From Takakia lepidozioides (lineage: Eukaryota; Streptophyta; Takakiopsida; Takakiales; Takakiaceae): DNA of 64,000 nucleotides. The stretch is from NCBI GenBank assembly GCA_030704615.1, contig CM060734.1, forward strand, positions 6,324,001 to 6,388,000, in the 5' to 3' direction. Numbering within the stretch: position 1 is the first letter of the stretch; each line of letters begins with the position of its first letter. The translations under genes and the position numbers were made by a program. The notes under the pieces are model-generated. The model made no database searches. It saw only the letters and a program-made list of their open reading frames with translations, and was not told where the DNA came from. Of this stretch, positions 42,817-53,151 are shown in pieces.

Positions 42817-42828
42817 TCATCGTGTAAC

Positions 42829-43548
42829 GTGTTCATCACGCTAGCGGTGGATGAACCGCTACCTCTTTCTCATCCACGGGGAATAGTTTGTAATCTGCCA
42901 CCGAAGTCCATCCCCTGGATGGAAATTCGGCGCTGCATTTACATCAAAGGGGGGATGGACTTTGTCGTCTCGAGTGGCTATAGGCCCACCTGGCACTTAC
43001 GGCCCATAGTTTGCATGGCACGGAAGGAAACTGAAACGGCTACATTCATGGAGCAGCCAATCTTCATCCGTGCAGGTTCCTGTAGGGGGGAAATTTAAAT
43101 GTGCCCTGGAGTGTTAGTGAGGAATTGTAGCGTTTGCAAACACATTGTCATGTCCTTGAACTACTTCCAGCCACCGCGCTGCTGTCTCCTCCATCCGGGA
43201 GCTGCTGTCATTGAGCGTACTCCGCTAATCTTTTGCAAGGATGTCGTGCCACCGCAATCCTGCCACGATTATGGCCACGATCATGGCCACAATTATGCGA
43301 TGTTCAAACCAAAATCAGGAGACATCATTGTGTGGCTCTTTGTTTTCACTGACGCTTCTGGAATCAAGCAGGAGTCTGTGCGCAATGGAGTATTTGGAGG
43401 GCTATTACCGCTTTGAGCGAGGTGAGGGCGAGGGTCAATGTGGTCCGTTGGTCCTGAAAATTGTTGACCTCGATATACCAAGCTGGAATGGGATGCCGGA
43501 CAGATCACGCACAGCCTCGCTTTGGCACTGGAACTGCTGCCAGTGGAC
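42829..43548 (+). pseudogene. CCQW-family protein, copy 2, broken
   Basis: The frame from 42829 has a TAA at 43096 and resumes in phase with ATG 43099. Blocks: HDYGHDHGHNYAMFKPKSGD and IIVWLFVFTDASG correspond to NYAMYSATSGDIVIW in copy 1. After a frameshift near 43385 come MEYLEGYYRFERGEGEGQCG, LVLKIVDLDIPSWNG and RTASLWHWNCCQWT. The sequence stops matching copy 1 right after CAGTGGACG (43548), so the C-terminal third is lost. It is divergent to copy 1 (head to head; apparent ATGs 13 bp apart). A His-Gly repeat (YGHDHGH) is specific to this copy. Function unknown. Confidence 0.68.
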
Positions 43549-43645
43549 GGGGGCTGCTATTTCATGAGCCATGAGCCATGAGCCATGAGCAAAAACTGGG
43601 GTTCGTGTGCCTCCTCCACGGCCCACTCCCTTGCTGACAGAAGGT

Positions 43646-45262
43646 TTATTCGCCCTCCCACGGATTTGGGCATTTCCGACACTCGTAAGACCTCGCCACC
43701 ATCCCACATAGAAGCGTGACTACTCTCTTGCGGCCATCTATGACCGCTCCGGATTTGCTCAAAAAGGTCATCCCCAAAATGAGATCTACTCCATCGATCT
43801 CGCAGATGGTGAAGTTCTCACGTCCCTCCCAACTCCCCAGTTGAAGAGGAACATCAAACGCCAACCTTGTCGCCAATTGTGGTTCTCCTTTGGCAGAACG
43901 CACCTCAATAGAGGCCCCCACGTCACTTGTTGGGAGTCCCAGCTTTTGTGCCGTTGCCGGTGTCATGAAGGAGTGCGACGCTCCTGTGTCCACCAACAAC
44001 GACACATTAGTTCCGGATATTATCCCATCCACGAACAATAACTGACTCCCTTTTCGTAAGGCGCCAGTTTCCTGATACAACTCACAAGAAAATTTGCCTA
44101 CCTTGCAAGTCCTGGCGACCACCGCTTCCACCAAGCGACTGATGGTATCTTCCGACAGCTCCGTGGTCGCCCGAGTCATGTTCAATTGCCGGGGCTTCGT
44201 GCACTTCTTGGCCATGTGCCCGGGCTCTCCGCAATTGAAACACACTCCATCAAAGGTCGCCTTCTGTCCGCCATAAGCCGCTCCACCCGCTTTTCCTTTC
44301 GAAGCACCGGGTGCCGCCTTGACGTGTGAAGGCCCTCCCTTCGATTTCCACGTGCCATTGTCGCCGCGTGGCCTATCCCACTTCTTTTCCGGTCGGAAGG
44401 AGTCACCTTCCCGCCGGGTCTTCTTGTGGTTCAGCTCCGTACGGCCTTGTCTCTCACCCCTAGGGACATCCGAGAAACATTCAGCCCTCTCAATTGCCTC
44501 GTTCAAAGTCTTGGGTGGCTTCTCCTCCAACTTCCGCCTGGCCCATGGGGCCAGTCCCGCCACAAAGTTGAAGACCATTTTTGGTTCTGCCATGTCCGTG
44601 ACTTCGAGCAACAGCACATTGAAAGCCTGGACATACACCCGAATGTCATCTGTTTGCTTCAAATTCCTCATCTTGTCCCGGGCAAGCCAGGACGCGTTGA
44701 GGGGCACAAACTGTCTCTTCATCAATTCCTTGAACCCACTCCAGTTCAAGGTTTTCGGACTTGGACCTCGGTCGTGAAGGCGTTTCTACCACCATTGTTG
44801 AGCATAGCCCCTCAAATAGGTGGGAGCCACTTCCACGTGATCCTCGTCACTCAACTTGGCCGCCCGGAAGTATTGCTGCAGCTCCAAGAGCCAGGTGTTG
44901 AGTGCCTTCCGATTTCGGACGCCCTCGAAGGTGTCGGGTTCCTTAGGCTTCACCTTAAACTTTGCCTTAGTGGAAGTGGCATTAGCCGCCTTCAACACGT
45001 CTTTCAACGTCCCGCCAAACTGCGCCAACAACCCTTCCCAAAAGGCTGCCGGCATGGGAGGCATCTCTTGGTTTGTCGGAGCTCTCAAGGATTCCTCGGG
45101 CTCCGACTCCTCGGATTCCTCCCGCTCTTGAGCGGCCTCGTTTTCGGAAACATGCATCGCTTCCTCAAACGGCCGCCTCGGTGACACGTCGCCCCCATCG
45201 GGCTCACCGGGATCATCATCTTTTGGGCCGTTCCGCTTTCGCTTCGGCTTACCCGACCCCAT
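43646..45262 (-). pseudogene. Element C (minus copy) gag and protease
   Basis: Gag starts MGSGKPKRKRNGPKDDDPG, an acidic Glu-rich head, then PDTFEGVRNRKALNTWLLEL and AQQWW. A TAG follows (about 44786), and the frame continues in phase with LNWSGFKELMKRQFVPLNAS, NFVAGLAPWARRKLEEKPP and one CX2CX4HX4C knuckle (CFNCGEPGHMAKKC). Protease: SLLVDTGASHSFMTPATA (DTG) and [17 protein letters not shown]. The basic KPKRKR near the start could be a nuclear signal. The same TAG after AQQWW is present in the plus copy. Confidence 0.9.
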
Positions 45263-45303
45263 GATGAGGCCAATCCCAAGAACGATCGCGTACTGAACTC
45301 TAA

Positions 45304-45315
45304 GCTCTGATACCA
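45304..45315 (-). promoter_or_regulatory. Element C primer-binding site
   Basis: TGGTATCAGAGC on the minus strand, two bases after the LTR end, a perfect match to the usual initiator-Met primer site. Confidence 0.92.
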
Positions 45316-45317
45316 AG

Positions 45318-46043
45318 TGTCGCGCACCTCACCTCGGTAAGCTCCCCTTCAAGTCATAGTTACTCGCTTTGATGCGCGCGCCTGACTCCCAACCTGGCCG
45401 CAGGGCCAACTTGGAGCTTCGGTTGCTCACCGGGACATAACGGTCCCCCCTTCGCTTCCCACTAAACCCTCCACCCCTTTGGGCCTAGAGGAATTCCCTT
45501 TGGTAGATGGCAGTCCGGAACAGCTCCCCACTCTTTGGTCGCTTTCCGGTTCGCACGCTTACTCACTAGTTTTTGGTCACCAACGGGCTTGCACCGTTCT
45601 CGGGGTTACTACTCCCTATATATACTTCTGTAGCTGTCCGCGGGGGTTTCACAACCAGCCATGCCATTTTATGGCGAACCACCACGAAAACCCTCGACTC
45701 CCGGTGATGGGTCGCGGTGAGTCTTGGCCCGCTCACCACGGCCCCTATGGACCGTGATGAGTCCCAAGACTCCCCACGACTCCCACCACGAGGTCTCCGC
45801 CCCCATGGTGAGTCCTATGCCACCCCCACTAAGTCCCGCTAAGCTACCACCACCTCTTGTGGAGCCACCCCCACCGCAACCCGGTGTGCGAGGCTCCACC
45901 TAGTGAGCGCCTCCGCCTCCTTGAGTGCCTTGGGCACTCAAGGGTGCTTCAGCCCCCCATACCTATCGCTGTCGCTGCCCCCACCACAAGGGCAGCCCCT
46001 CATGTGTCCCGACCCCTTGCCCTCAAGGCAAAGGGCCGCGACA
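45318..46043 (-). mobile_element. Element C (minus copy) 5' LTR
   Basis: 726 bp, same family as 4466-5189, 17184-17911 and 50817-51540. TATATATAGG lies on the minus strand. Its outer end (TGTCGCGG) meets GGCTATGCTCAACAATGG of the plus copy's gag. Confidence 0.95.
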
Positions 46044-46800
46044 GGCTATGCTCAACAATGGTGGTAGAAACGCCTTCACGACCGAGGTCCAAACCCGGAA
46101 ACCTTGAACTGGAGTGGGTTCAAGGAACTGATGAAGAGACAGTTTGTGCCCCTCAACGCGTCCTGGCTCGCCCGGGACAAGATGAGGAATCTAAAGCAAA
46201 TGGATGAAATTCGGGGATATGTTCAGGCTTTCAATGTGTTGTTGTTCGAAGTCGCAGACATGGTAGAACCAGAAATGGTCTTCAACTTTGTGGCGGGACT
46301 GGCCCCATAGGCCAGACGGAAGTTGAAAGAGAAGCCACCTAAGACTTTGAACGAGGCAATTGAGAGGGCTGAATGTTTCTCGGATGTCCCTAGGGGCGTA
46401 CGGAGCTGAACCACAAGAAGACCCGGCGGGAGGGTGACTCCTTTCGACCGGAAAAGACGTGGGATAGGCCATGCGGCGACAATGGCACGTGGAAATCAAA
46501 AGAAGGGCCTTCACACGCCAAGACGACACCTGGTGCTCAGAAAGGAAAATCAGGTGCGACGCCTTATGGCGAACAAAAGGCAACCTTCGATGGAGTGTGC
46601 TTCAATTGTGGGGAGCCCGGGCACATGGCCAAAAAGTGTACAAATCCCAGCCAATTGAACATAACTCGGGCAACCACGGAGTTGTCCGAAGCTTCCATCA
46701 GCCGCTTGGTGGAGGCGGTGGTCGCCAAGACTTGCAAGATAGACAACTACTCTTGTGAGTTGTATCAGGAAACTGATGCCTTGCGTAAATGGAGGTAGTT
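46044..46800 (+). pseudogene. Element C (plus copy) gag, headless and broken
   Basis: Begins with the same TAG after the QQWW position, then LNWSGFKELMKRQFVPLNAS and NFVAGLAP, where TAG replaces the TGG of the minus copy (APWARR). Frameshifts near 46400 and 46560 follow; the zinc knuckle CFNCGEPGHMAKKC (46596-46637) is intact in a third frame. Confidence 0.88.
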
Positions 46801-46801
46801 A

Positions 46802-47284
46802 ATGTTTGTGAGTGGGATAATCTCCGGAACTAACGTGTCGTTGTTGGTGGACACAAGAGCGTCGCACTCCTTCATGACACCGGCAATGGCACGGAAGCTG
46901 AGACTCCCAACAAGTGATGTGGGGGCCTCTATTGAGGTGCGTTCTGCCAAAGGAGAACCACAATTGGTGACGAGGTTGGCATTCGATGTTCCTCTTCAGC
47001 TCAGGAGTTGGGAAGGACGTGAGAACTTCACCATTTGCGAGATCGATGGAGTGGATCTCATTTTGGGAATGACCTTTTTGAGCAAATCCGGAGCGGTTAG
47101 ATGGCCGCAAGAGAATAGTCACACTACCGTGTGGGAATGGTGGCGAAGTTTTAAGAGTGTCGGAAACGCCCAACCCAGTGGGAGGGCGAATAAACCTGTT
47201 GTCAGCAAAGGAGTGGGCCGTGGAGGAGCCACACGAGCCCCAGTTTTTGCTTTACGTGAGACAAGTGAAGGGAGAAGGCGATAG
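46802..47284 (+). pseudogene. Element C (plus copy) protease
   Basis: SLLVDTRASHSFMTPAMA carries DTR where the minus copy has the catalytic DTG, so the protease motif is damaged. [14 protein letters not shown] is kept. The frame ends in the overlap with the pol frame after a shift near 47160. Confidence 0.85.
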
Positions 47285-49031
47285 GGAACCGAGCCCAGAT
47301 TGGATCAAGGGGATTTTGGAGAAATACCAGGATGTGATGCCGGAGGATTTACCAAACGGCTTGCCACCGCGAAGAGGAGTTGACCACAAGATTGAGGTGA
47401 TACCAGGATCGGAGCCGCCTGCCAAGGCGCCCTACCGGTTGAGCCACAGAGAGTTGGTCAAGCTGAAGACTCAGCTCAAAGATCTAATGTCAAAGGGGTA
47501 CATCCGGCCGAGTAAGTCACCTTACGGAGCCCCGGTGCTATTCGCAAACAAGAAGGATAGGACGTTGCGGATGTGTGTCGATTACAGGGCTCTAAATAAG
47601 GTGACTATAAAAAACCGGTACCCTTTACCAAGGATCGACGACCTCTTTGATCGGTTGGCAGAAGCGAAGTATTTCAGCCGGATCGATTTGCGCTCTGGCT
47701 ACCATCAAATTCGAGTGGCGGAAGGAGACGAGGAGAAGACCGCGTGCAGGACAAGGTATGGTTCATATGAGTTCTTGGTGATGCCTTTTGGGCTCACCAA
47801 CGCACCCGCGACCTTTAGCACACTAATGAACAACATTTTCCATGAGTGGTTGGATGACTTTGTGATCGTGTACATCAACAACATCTTGGTGTACTCGAAA
47901 ACAAAGAAAGAGCACCTGGAGCACCTAAAAAGGGTATTCCAGAATTTGCGGGAAATGAAGCTGTATGCCAAAGCTTCAAAGTGCGAATTCAGGGTCACAA
48001 AAGTGGAGTTCCTGGGGCATGTGATTACACAGGATGGGATCAAAATGAATGACAAAAATGTGAGGGCGATTTTGGATTGGGAGGCTCCGACTTCGGTCCC
48101 GGGAGTGCGATCCTTCCTAGGACTCGCCTCCTATTACCGAAAGTATGTGAGAAATTTCGCCAAGATCGCGGGGCCGCTGTCAGACATCCTGTGTAAATCC
48201 AAAGTCTGGGTATGGAACACCTTTTGTGGCCAAGCTTTTGCCGAGTTGAAGCAGCGGATGGCGGAAGCTCCAGTCCTCAAAATTCCGGAGTTCGACCGTC
48301 CATTTGAGATCCATACAGATGCGTCGGACTTCGCAATTGGGGGTGTACTCATGCAGGATGGACGTCCAGTGGCTTACGAAAGTACGAAACTGAATGAAGT
48401 GGAGCGACAGTGGCCTACGCACGAGAAAGAAATGAAGGCAGTAGTGCATTGCCTTGAGCTTTGGCGCCACTATATTGGTTCCAACCCGGTGAAGGTGTTC
48501 ACGGACAATGTCACGGTGAAGTATTTTGCCACGCAGCCTAAGTTGTCCCCAAAACAAATTAGGTGGCAAGACACTTTGGCACTATTCGACATGGATATCC
48601 AGTACAAACCGGGACGGGACAATGTGGTGGCCGATGCTTTAAGTAGAAAGAAGCAGCTCATGATGGTGTATAGGGGCGAGACGGTGCTCCAAAGGAAGAT
48701 CCGGAAGGCTTACCGGAATGATGAGATGGCGAAGTCCGTGATGCGGGACTTGAGGATGGGGGTTAAATCGCAGTTCCACTTGCAAAATGGACTGCTCCGG
48801 TACAAGCAAAAGCGTCTCTACATGCCGAAGGGAGGGATCAGAGATAGTCTCTTTAGAGAATGCCATGATGGTCCGCTTGCGGGCCACGGCGGAGCCAAAC
48901 GCTCCACAGCACTCTTGAAGAAAGAGTATTTCTGGTCCAAACTGAGGGAGGAGGCCGAGGTGTATGTCAAGACATGCACCACATGCCAACAAAACCGGAG
49001 CGAGTACAAAAAGCAAGCGGGGCTGTTATAA
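47157..49031 (+). pseudogene. Element C reverse transcriptase, RNase H and integrase zinc region
   Basis: A 624-codon open frame: [80 protein letters not shown] and [20 protein letters not shown]. At the catalytic site it reads [10 protein letters not shown] (near 47870-47885) in place of VYIDDILVYS; both essential Asp are Asn, so the enzyme is dead. RNase H has [15 protein letters not shown] and [11 protein letters not shown]. The integrase zinc region has [20 protein letters not shown] and [17 protein letters not shown] at 49029 (from CAA) precedes the integrase core in the same phase. Confidence 0.94.
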
Positions 49032-49034
49032 CCC

Positions 49035-50120
49035 TTGCCGATTCCAGAGGGGTCTTGGGAAAGTGTCTCGATGGATTTCATGACTGATATGCCGCTGTCA
49101 AAAGGATTCAATGCAATCATGGTGGTGGTGGATAGGTTCAGTAAAATGGGCCATCTCATCCCCACCAAGGAGACGGCAACGGCGCAGGAGACGGGACGAC
49201 TTTACTTCGCCCACGTCTTCAAGCATCATGGACTCCCGAAGGATATTGTCTCGGACCGCGATCCAAAGTTTACAAGTAAGTTTTGGAGGGCACTTTGGAA
49301 GAAAATGGGGACGAGGCTCCAAAATGAGCACCGCCTTCCGACCTACGACGGACGGCCAAACGGAAAGGGTGAATTCCGTGGTGAAGCAGATCTTGCGGAA
49401 TTACGTGTCGGCAGACCAATCGGACTGGGTGGAGCACGGCAGAGTTTTGTTATAATAACACAAAACATTCTGCAACGGGAGTTTCCCCCTTCGTGTTGGT
49501 TTATGGAAAAGCACCTCTGGTGCCGACAAGTTGGGCCGCCCAAAACGTTGAGGAACCGACAGCAGCGGCAATGCTGGAAGAACAAGAGCGTTTGTTGAAG
49601 CTCGCAAAGTACAACATTGCCAAAACTAGGAAACGGTATGAACGGCAGGTGAATCGGAAGCGGAGGGAGGTTAAGTTTGAGGCAGGCACGGAGGTCTAGT
49701 TGAACATCAAGAATTTTCGACTACCTCCGGAAGTGAGTCCAAAGTCCGTACCTCCGTATACAGGGCCCTTTCGCATCCGGAAGGTTATGAACGAGGATGT
49801 GTACGAATTGGAGCTGCCGGCAAATAGCAAGGTGCATCCGGTATTCCACGTCTCCTTTTTGAAGCCTTACTTCAAAGATGAAGCGCGTCCGAATCGGCAT
49901 CAAGTGTTGCGTCCACCACCTGTGCTGTTAGATCAAGAAAATGAACCTGAGTACGAGGTGGAGGCAGTGCTTAAGTCGAGGCGGTTCAAGAATCGAGAAA
50001 CGGAGTATCTCGTGAAATAGAAGGGCTATCTTCATGTGGAGGCATCTTGGGTGCGTGCCTCAGAATGGGAAACGCATCCGAGGCGGTTGCAGCTTTCGAA
50101 GGGCGACCTCAAAAGTAGGA
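49035..50120 (+). pseudogene. Element C integrase core and chromodomain
   Basis: Core: [20 protein letters not shown] (first Asp), [16 protein letters not shown] (second Asp), then frame breaks near 49340 with [20 protein letters not shown] (Glu) in another frame. It continues YGKAPLVPTSWAAQNVEEPT, then TAG for TGG at 49697 and GPFRIRKVMNEDVYELELPA, HPVFHVSFLKPYF. Chromodomain: EYEVEAVLKSRRFKNRETEY, LVK, TAG for the Trp of WKGY, then EASWVRASEWETHPRRLQL. Chromodomains of this class direct insertion toward marked heterochromatin. Confidence 0.9.
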
Positions 50121-50816
50121 GAGGTAAATTGGGTTAATCGTGTATTTGCGCAGTGCCGAAATCGGGTGACTCCCACCCAAGGGGCAAGGAAACTTGCGCC
50201 TTCTTTGGGAGTTCATGTGCTAGTGCGCACCTGGCGCGTGCGCATACTATAACTGCACTACCGAGGGGGTTGCTTTGTAGTGCAGGCTAACGCGGAAGCT
50301 ACGTGCTTCCGTTCACGTACTATAATCGTGTAGCCTCGGGACGAAGTCGTAGTGCGGCTTTGGCATGTTCCCGTACCTCAGGCCAGCATTCCAAGGCAGA
50401 CCCAATTGTAGTGATTGGGGCGCACGGTTGGTTCAAGGTTATCTTCCTAGTAAAAAAGGGTTCAAGGTGAACCCTTGCTCAAGGTGATGCCAAAAAGTGG
50501 TATCACGAGCGGTCGCAAGCAAATGTTGTTGCAATAAGGCGATTCGATCCTCGGGGAGGATCGTTCCTTGGCCTTGAAGTGGGCCAAGAAGAGTGCACTA
50601 GGAGGAGCTTGAGAGGCTCCACCCTTGGCCGGGACTTGGAGGAAGTCGGCCGAACTAGCTAGTGGAGAGTAGAGTCAAGTGGGGGTTTGGTTCTTTGCTA
50701 TGGGACGCCATGGTACGGAAACAAACTCCTTGATGTGGGATGCCACAACTTGGATGTTTGTTTCTACAAAATGGACAAGTCGATGAGGACATCGACTCCC
50801 TGTTGGTAGGGGTGTG
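50121..50816. other. Element C 3' untranslated region
   Basis: No coding frame. About 700 bp between chromodomain and 3' LTR. The purine tract before the LTR is poor (TTGGTAGGGGTG). Contains short palindromes such as GATCCTCGGGGAGGATC (50547-50563). Confidence 0.6.
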
Positions 50817-51540
50817 TGTCGCGGCCCTTTGCCTTGGGGGCAGGAGATCGGGACACAAGAGGGGCTGCCCTTGTGGTGGGGGCGGTGGCAACAATAGATG
50901 CGGGGGCTGAAGCACCCTCGAGTGCCCAAGGCACTCAAGGAGGCGGAGGCGCTCACTAGGTGGAGCCCCGCACACTGGGTTGCGGTGGGGGTGGTTCCAC
51001 GAGGGGTGGTGGTAGCTTAGCGGGACTTAGTGGGGGTGGCATAGGACTCACCATGGGGCGGAGACCTTGTGGTGGGAGTCGTGGGGAGTCTTGGGACTCA
51101 TCATGGTCCAATGGGGCCGTGGTGGGTGGGCCAAGACTCACCGCGACTCATCACCGGGAATCGAGGGTCTTCGTGGTGGTTCGCCATAAAAGGATGGTGT
51201 TGTTTGTGGAACCCCCGCGGACAGTCACAGAAGTATATATAGGGAGTAGTAACCCTGAGAACGGTGCAAGCCCGTTGGTGACCAAAAACTAGTGAATAAG
51301 CGAGCGAGCCGGAAAACGACCAAGGAGTGGGGAGCTATTCCGGACTGCCATCTACCAAAGGGAATTTCCACTAGGCCCAAATTGGTGGAGGTCTGTTGGG
51401 GGAAGAAAGGGGGACCGTTATGTCCCGGTGAGCAGCCAAAGCTCCGAGTTGGCCCGGCGGCCAGGTTGGGAGTTAGGCGCGCGCATCAAAGCGCGTAACT
51501 ATGACTTGAAGGGGAGCTTACCGAAGTGAGGTGCGCGACA
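50817..51540 (+). mobile_element. Element C (plus copy) 3' LTR
   Basis: 724 bp, starts TGTCGCGGCCCTTTGCC and ends GGTGCGCGACA. Followed directly by CAAGA and the minus-strand Mutator-like transposase. No matching CAAGA is found at the left of the element because its left part is lost. Confidence 0.95.
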
Positions 51541-53151
51541 CAAGACACATAGAACGGTGCTCCTCTCTGAAATCTGGTGCCATGAGCCGGGTTGTATACT
51601 GTGACAAGCTCTGCAGAAAATGGAACCCACAAGATCTCTCCTTGCCTTCCATCGGAACATTGGGGTCTTCCCCGTACACCCTTCGAATGGCAGCCCAATT
51701 TGCTTGTGCGTTGTCCGCAATGAAACCACGGAAATTGGGAGGGGGCAATCTCGCCCTGGCCATCTGTTCGTTTATTCCCTGCCAAAGAAGCATCTCCGAT
51801 TGTGTGTCCTCTCCTTTCATCTCACAAATAGCAATTGTCATTAGCATCATGCAGTTGGTGTCGTAGACATGTGCAGCCATTGTCACCCACTGATGATTTG
51901 TAATTCACTTGATATGGTCGAACATGACCCAACTGTTTGACAAGTCCCCACTCGTCATCCGGTGGACCAGTTTGACGCCGCTGCCAGGCCCACACGTGGA
52001 CATTTTGAATACGAAACAACGATCTGCCTCAGTCCCTTGTCCAGGAAACCTACTTCCATGAATGTAGTCATATCCACATCGTCGCTTCACCTCCAGAATG
52101 GAGTGTATATCCGAGCCACGCCCAATTTTCTGTTTGTATGAGACAATGTGGTTTTGGACATTCGGTGAACAGACGTGGGACACTGACTCCAGCAATGCCT
52201 CCATTTCCTTCTCATCGAGAGGAACTTTGTCGGAGCCGTCTTCCGACATAATTCTGGCCAATGTCATCTTTATGGGCGGCCTGCAGCTGTATCTGTTTGG
52301 GTTTGGCACCAAGTCTCAACTTAACCTCCTCCTGAACGAGCTGCTCTGCCTCGTGGGCAGCCTCCCGCGAGTTCCCCCTCGCCAATTTGTGACAATTGTA
52401 TGCAAGCTCGTGTGAGGTCAGGGAAACGGTGCAACACATAGAACTGTTTGGCATTACAAACAGACATGCAATGTGGTGGTTCTTTGCAATGCGCACACTT
52501 AAATGTGGAGTTTGGAACCTTCTTCTGAGCTCGAAATGGTTGATGAGCTATGCCTGTCCAATCCGTCTCGTTCCTGTGACCTCTGGATTTAAAGTGGAAG
52601 CAAGTTGGGGAGAAACACTGCAACGCACCCGCACAAACAACGTAGCGCACCCGCACACCATCGAGCATCTTCATGCTAGTGGTTTTGGTGATGCACCAAG
52701 GATGACCATCATGTTTCCTATCCATATCTGTCAACATTCCAGACGCCCTCGAATAGTCCGTTCGAGGAGGGAACTCAAAGAACATATTACCGTTGACGTT
52801 TGCGGAAAGACATGTAACGGATTTAATGGCAAACTTGCTGTAGTCTAGCCCAGCCAGCTCCGAGCGGTGTCCCTCCATGTGAAGCCCTCGCAGAATTTCA
52901 AGAATGGATCGAACTGCTGTGTTCGTGCTGGGAATATGACTCCCTCGTCCGCTGATGTCCATTAAGGACTTGCCTGATCTCCAGGATGATCTTGGAACTT
53001 CCGTGACCTCGTCGGAGTCGGACAGGTTATGAACAACCCGGTTCTCGCTCGTCTTCATTGATGGGTTCGGCTCTGGATTTACTTCATTGCGGACTTCTCT
53101 CTTTGAGGTGCCCACTCTCTGATTCGCGGATTGTTTCGTGGAAGGCGCCAT
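51541..53151 (-). pseudogene. Mutator-like transposase with GCM-type zinc finger, truncated by element C
   Basis: Reads from ATG 53151 (MAPSTKQSANQRVGTSKREV). A basic and Ser-rich head is followed by GNMFFEFPPRTDYSRASGML and TDMDRKHDGHPWCITKTTSM. A Cys/His cluster (CAGALQCFSPTCFHF, CAHCKEPPHCMSVC) resembles the WRKY-GCM1 zinc fingers of some MULE transposases. After frame changes near 52400 and 52310 come DKVPLDEKEMEALLES and CGYDYIHGSR; near 51900 the core follows: HVYDTNCMMLMTIAICEMKG and NFRGFIADNAQANWAAIRRV. The latter matches the plant F-M-A-D-S-A-Q-A-N-W transposase motif. The C-terminus is cut at 51541 by the element C LTR. It moves DNA by cut and paste; this copy is dead. The GCM assignment is from pattern only. 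Confidence 0.68.

Larger units (their letters stand above)
43574..46043 (-). mobile_element. Element C, minus copy: 5' LTR, gag and protease, truncated
   Basis: Reading leftward: LTR 46043-45318, primer site TGGTATCAGAGC (45315-45304), gag from ATG 45262, protease, and the start of pol to about 43574, where homology to the plus copy ends at AAAAACTGGGG. The rest of pol and the 3' LTR are absent. Its LTR abuts the gag of the plus copy at 46043/46044 with no gap. Confidence 0.92.
46044..51540 (+). mobile_element. Element C, plus copy: chromovirus lacking 5' LTR
   Basis: Internal sequence begins inside gag at the exact point where the minus copy's TAG region lies (GGCTATGCTCAACAATGG). It continues through protease, reverse transcriptase, RNase H, integrase and chromodomain to a 3' LTR (50817-51540). 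The 5' LTR and about 500 bp of gag are missing. The chromodomain and order of domains make it a chromovirus. Many stops are TAG from TGG, or TAA from CAA. It interrupts the Mutator-like transposase that resumes at 51541. Confidence 0.94.
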
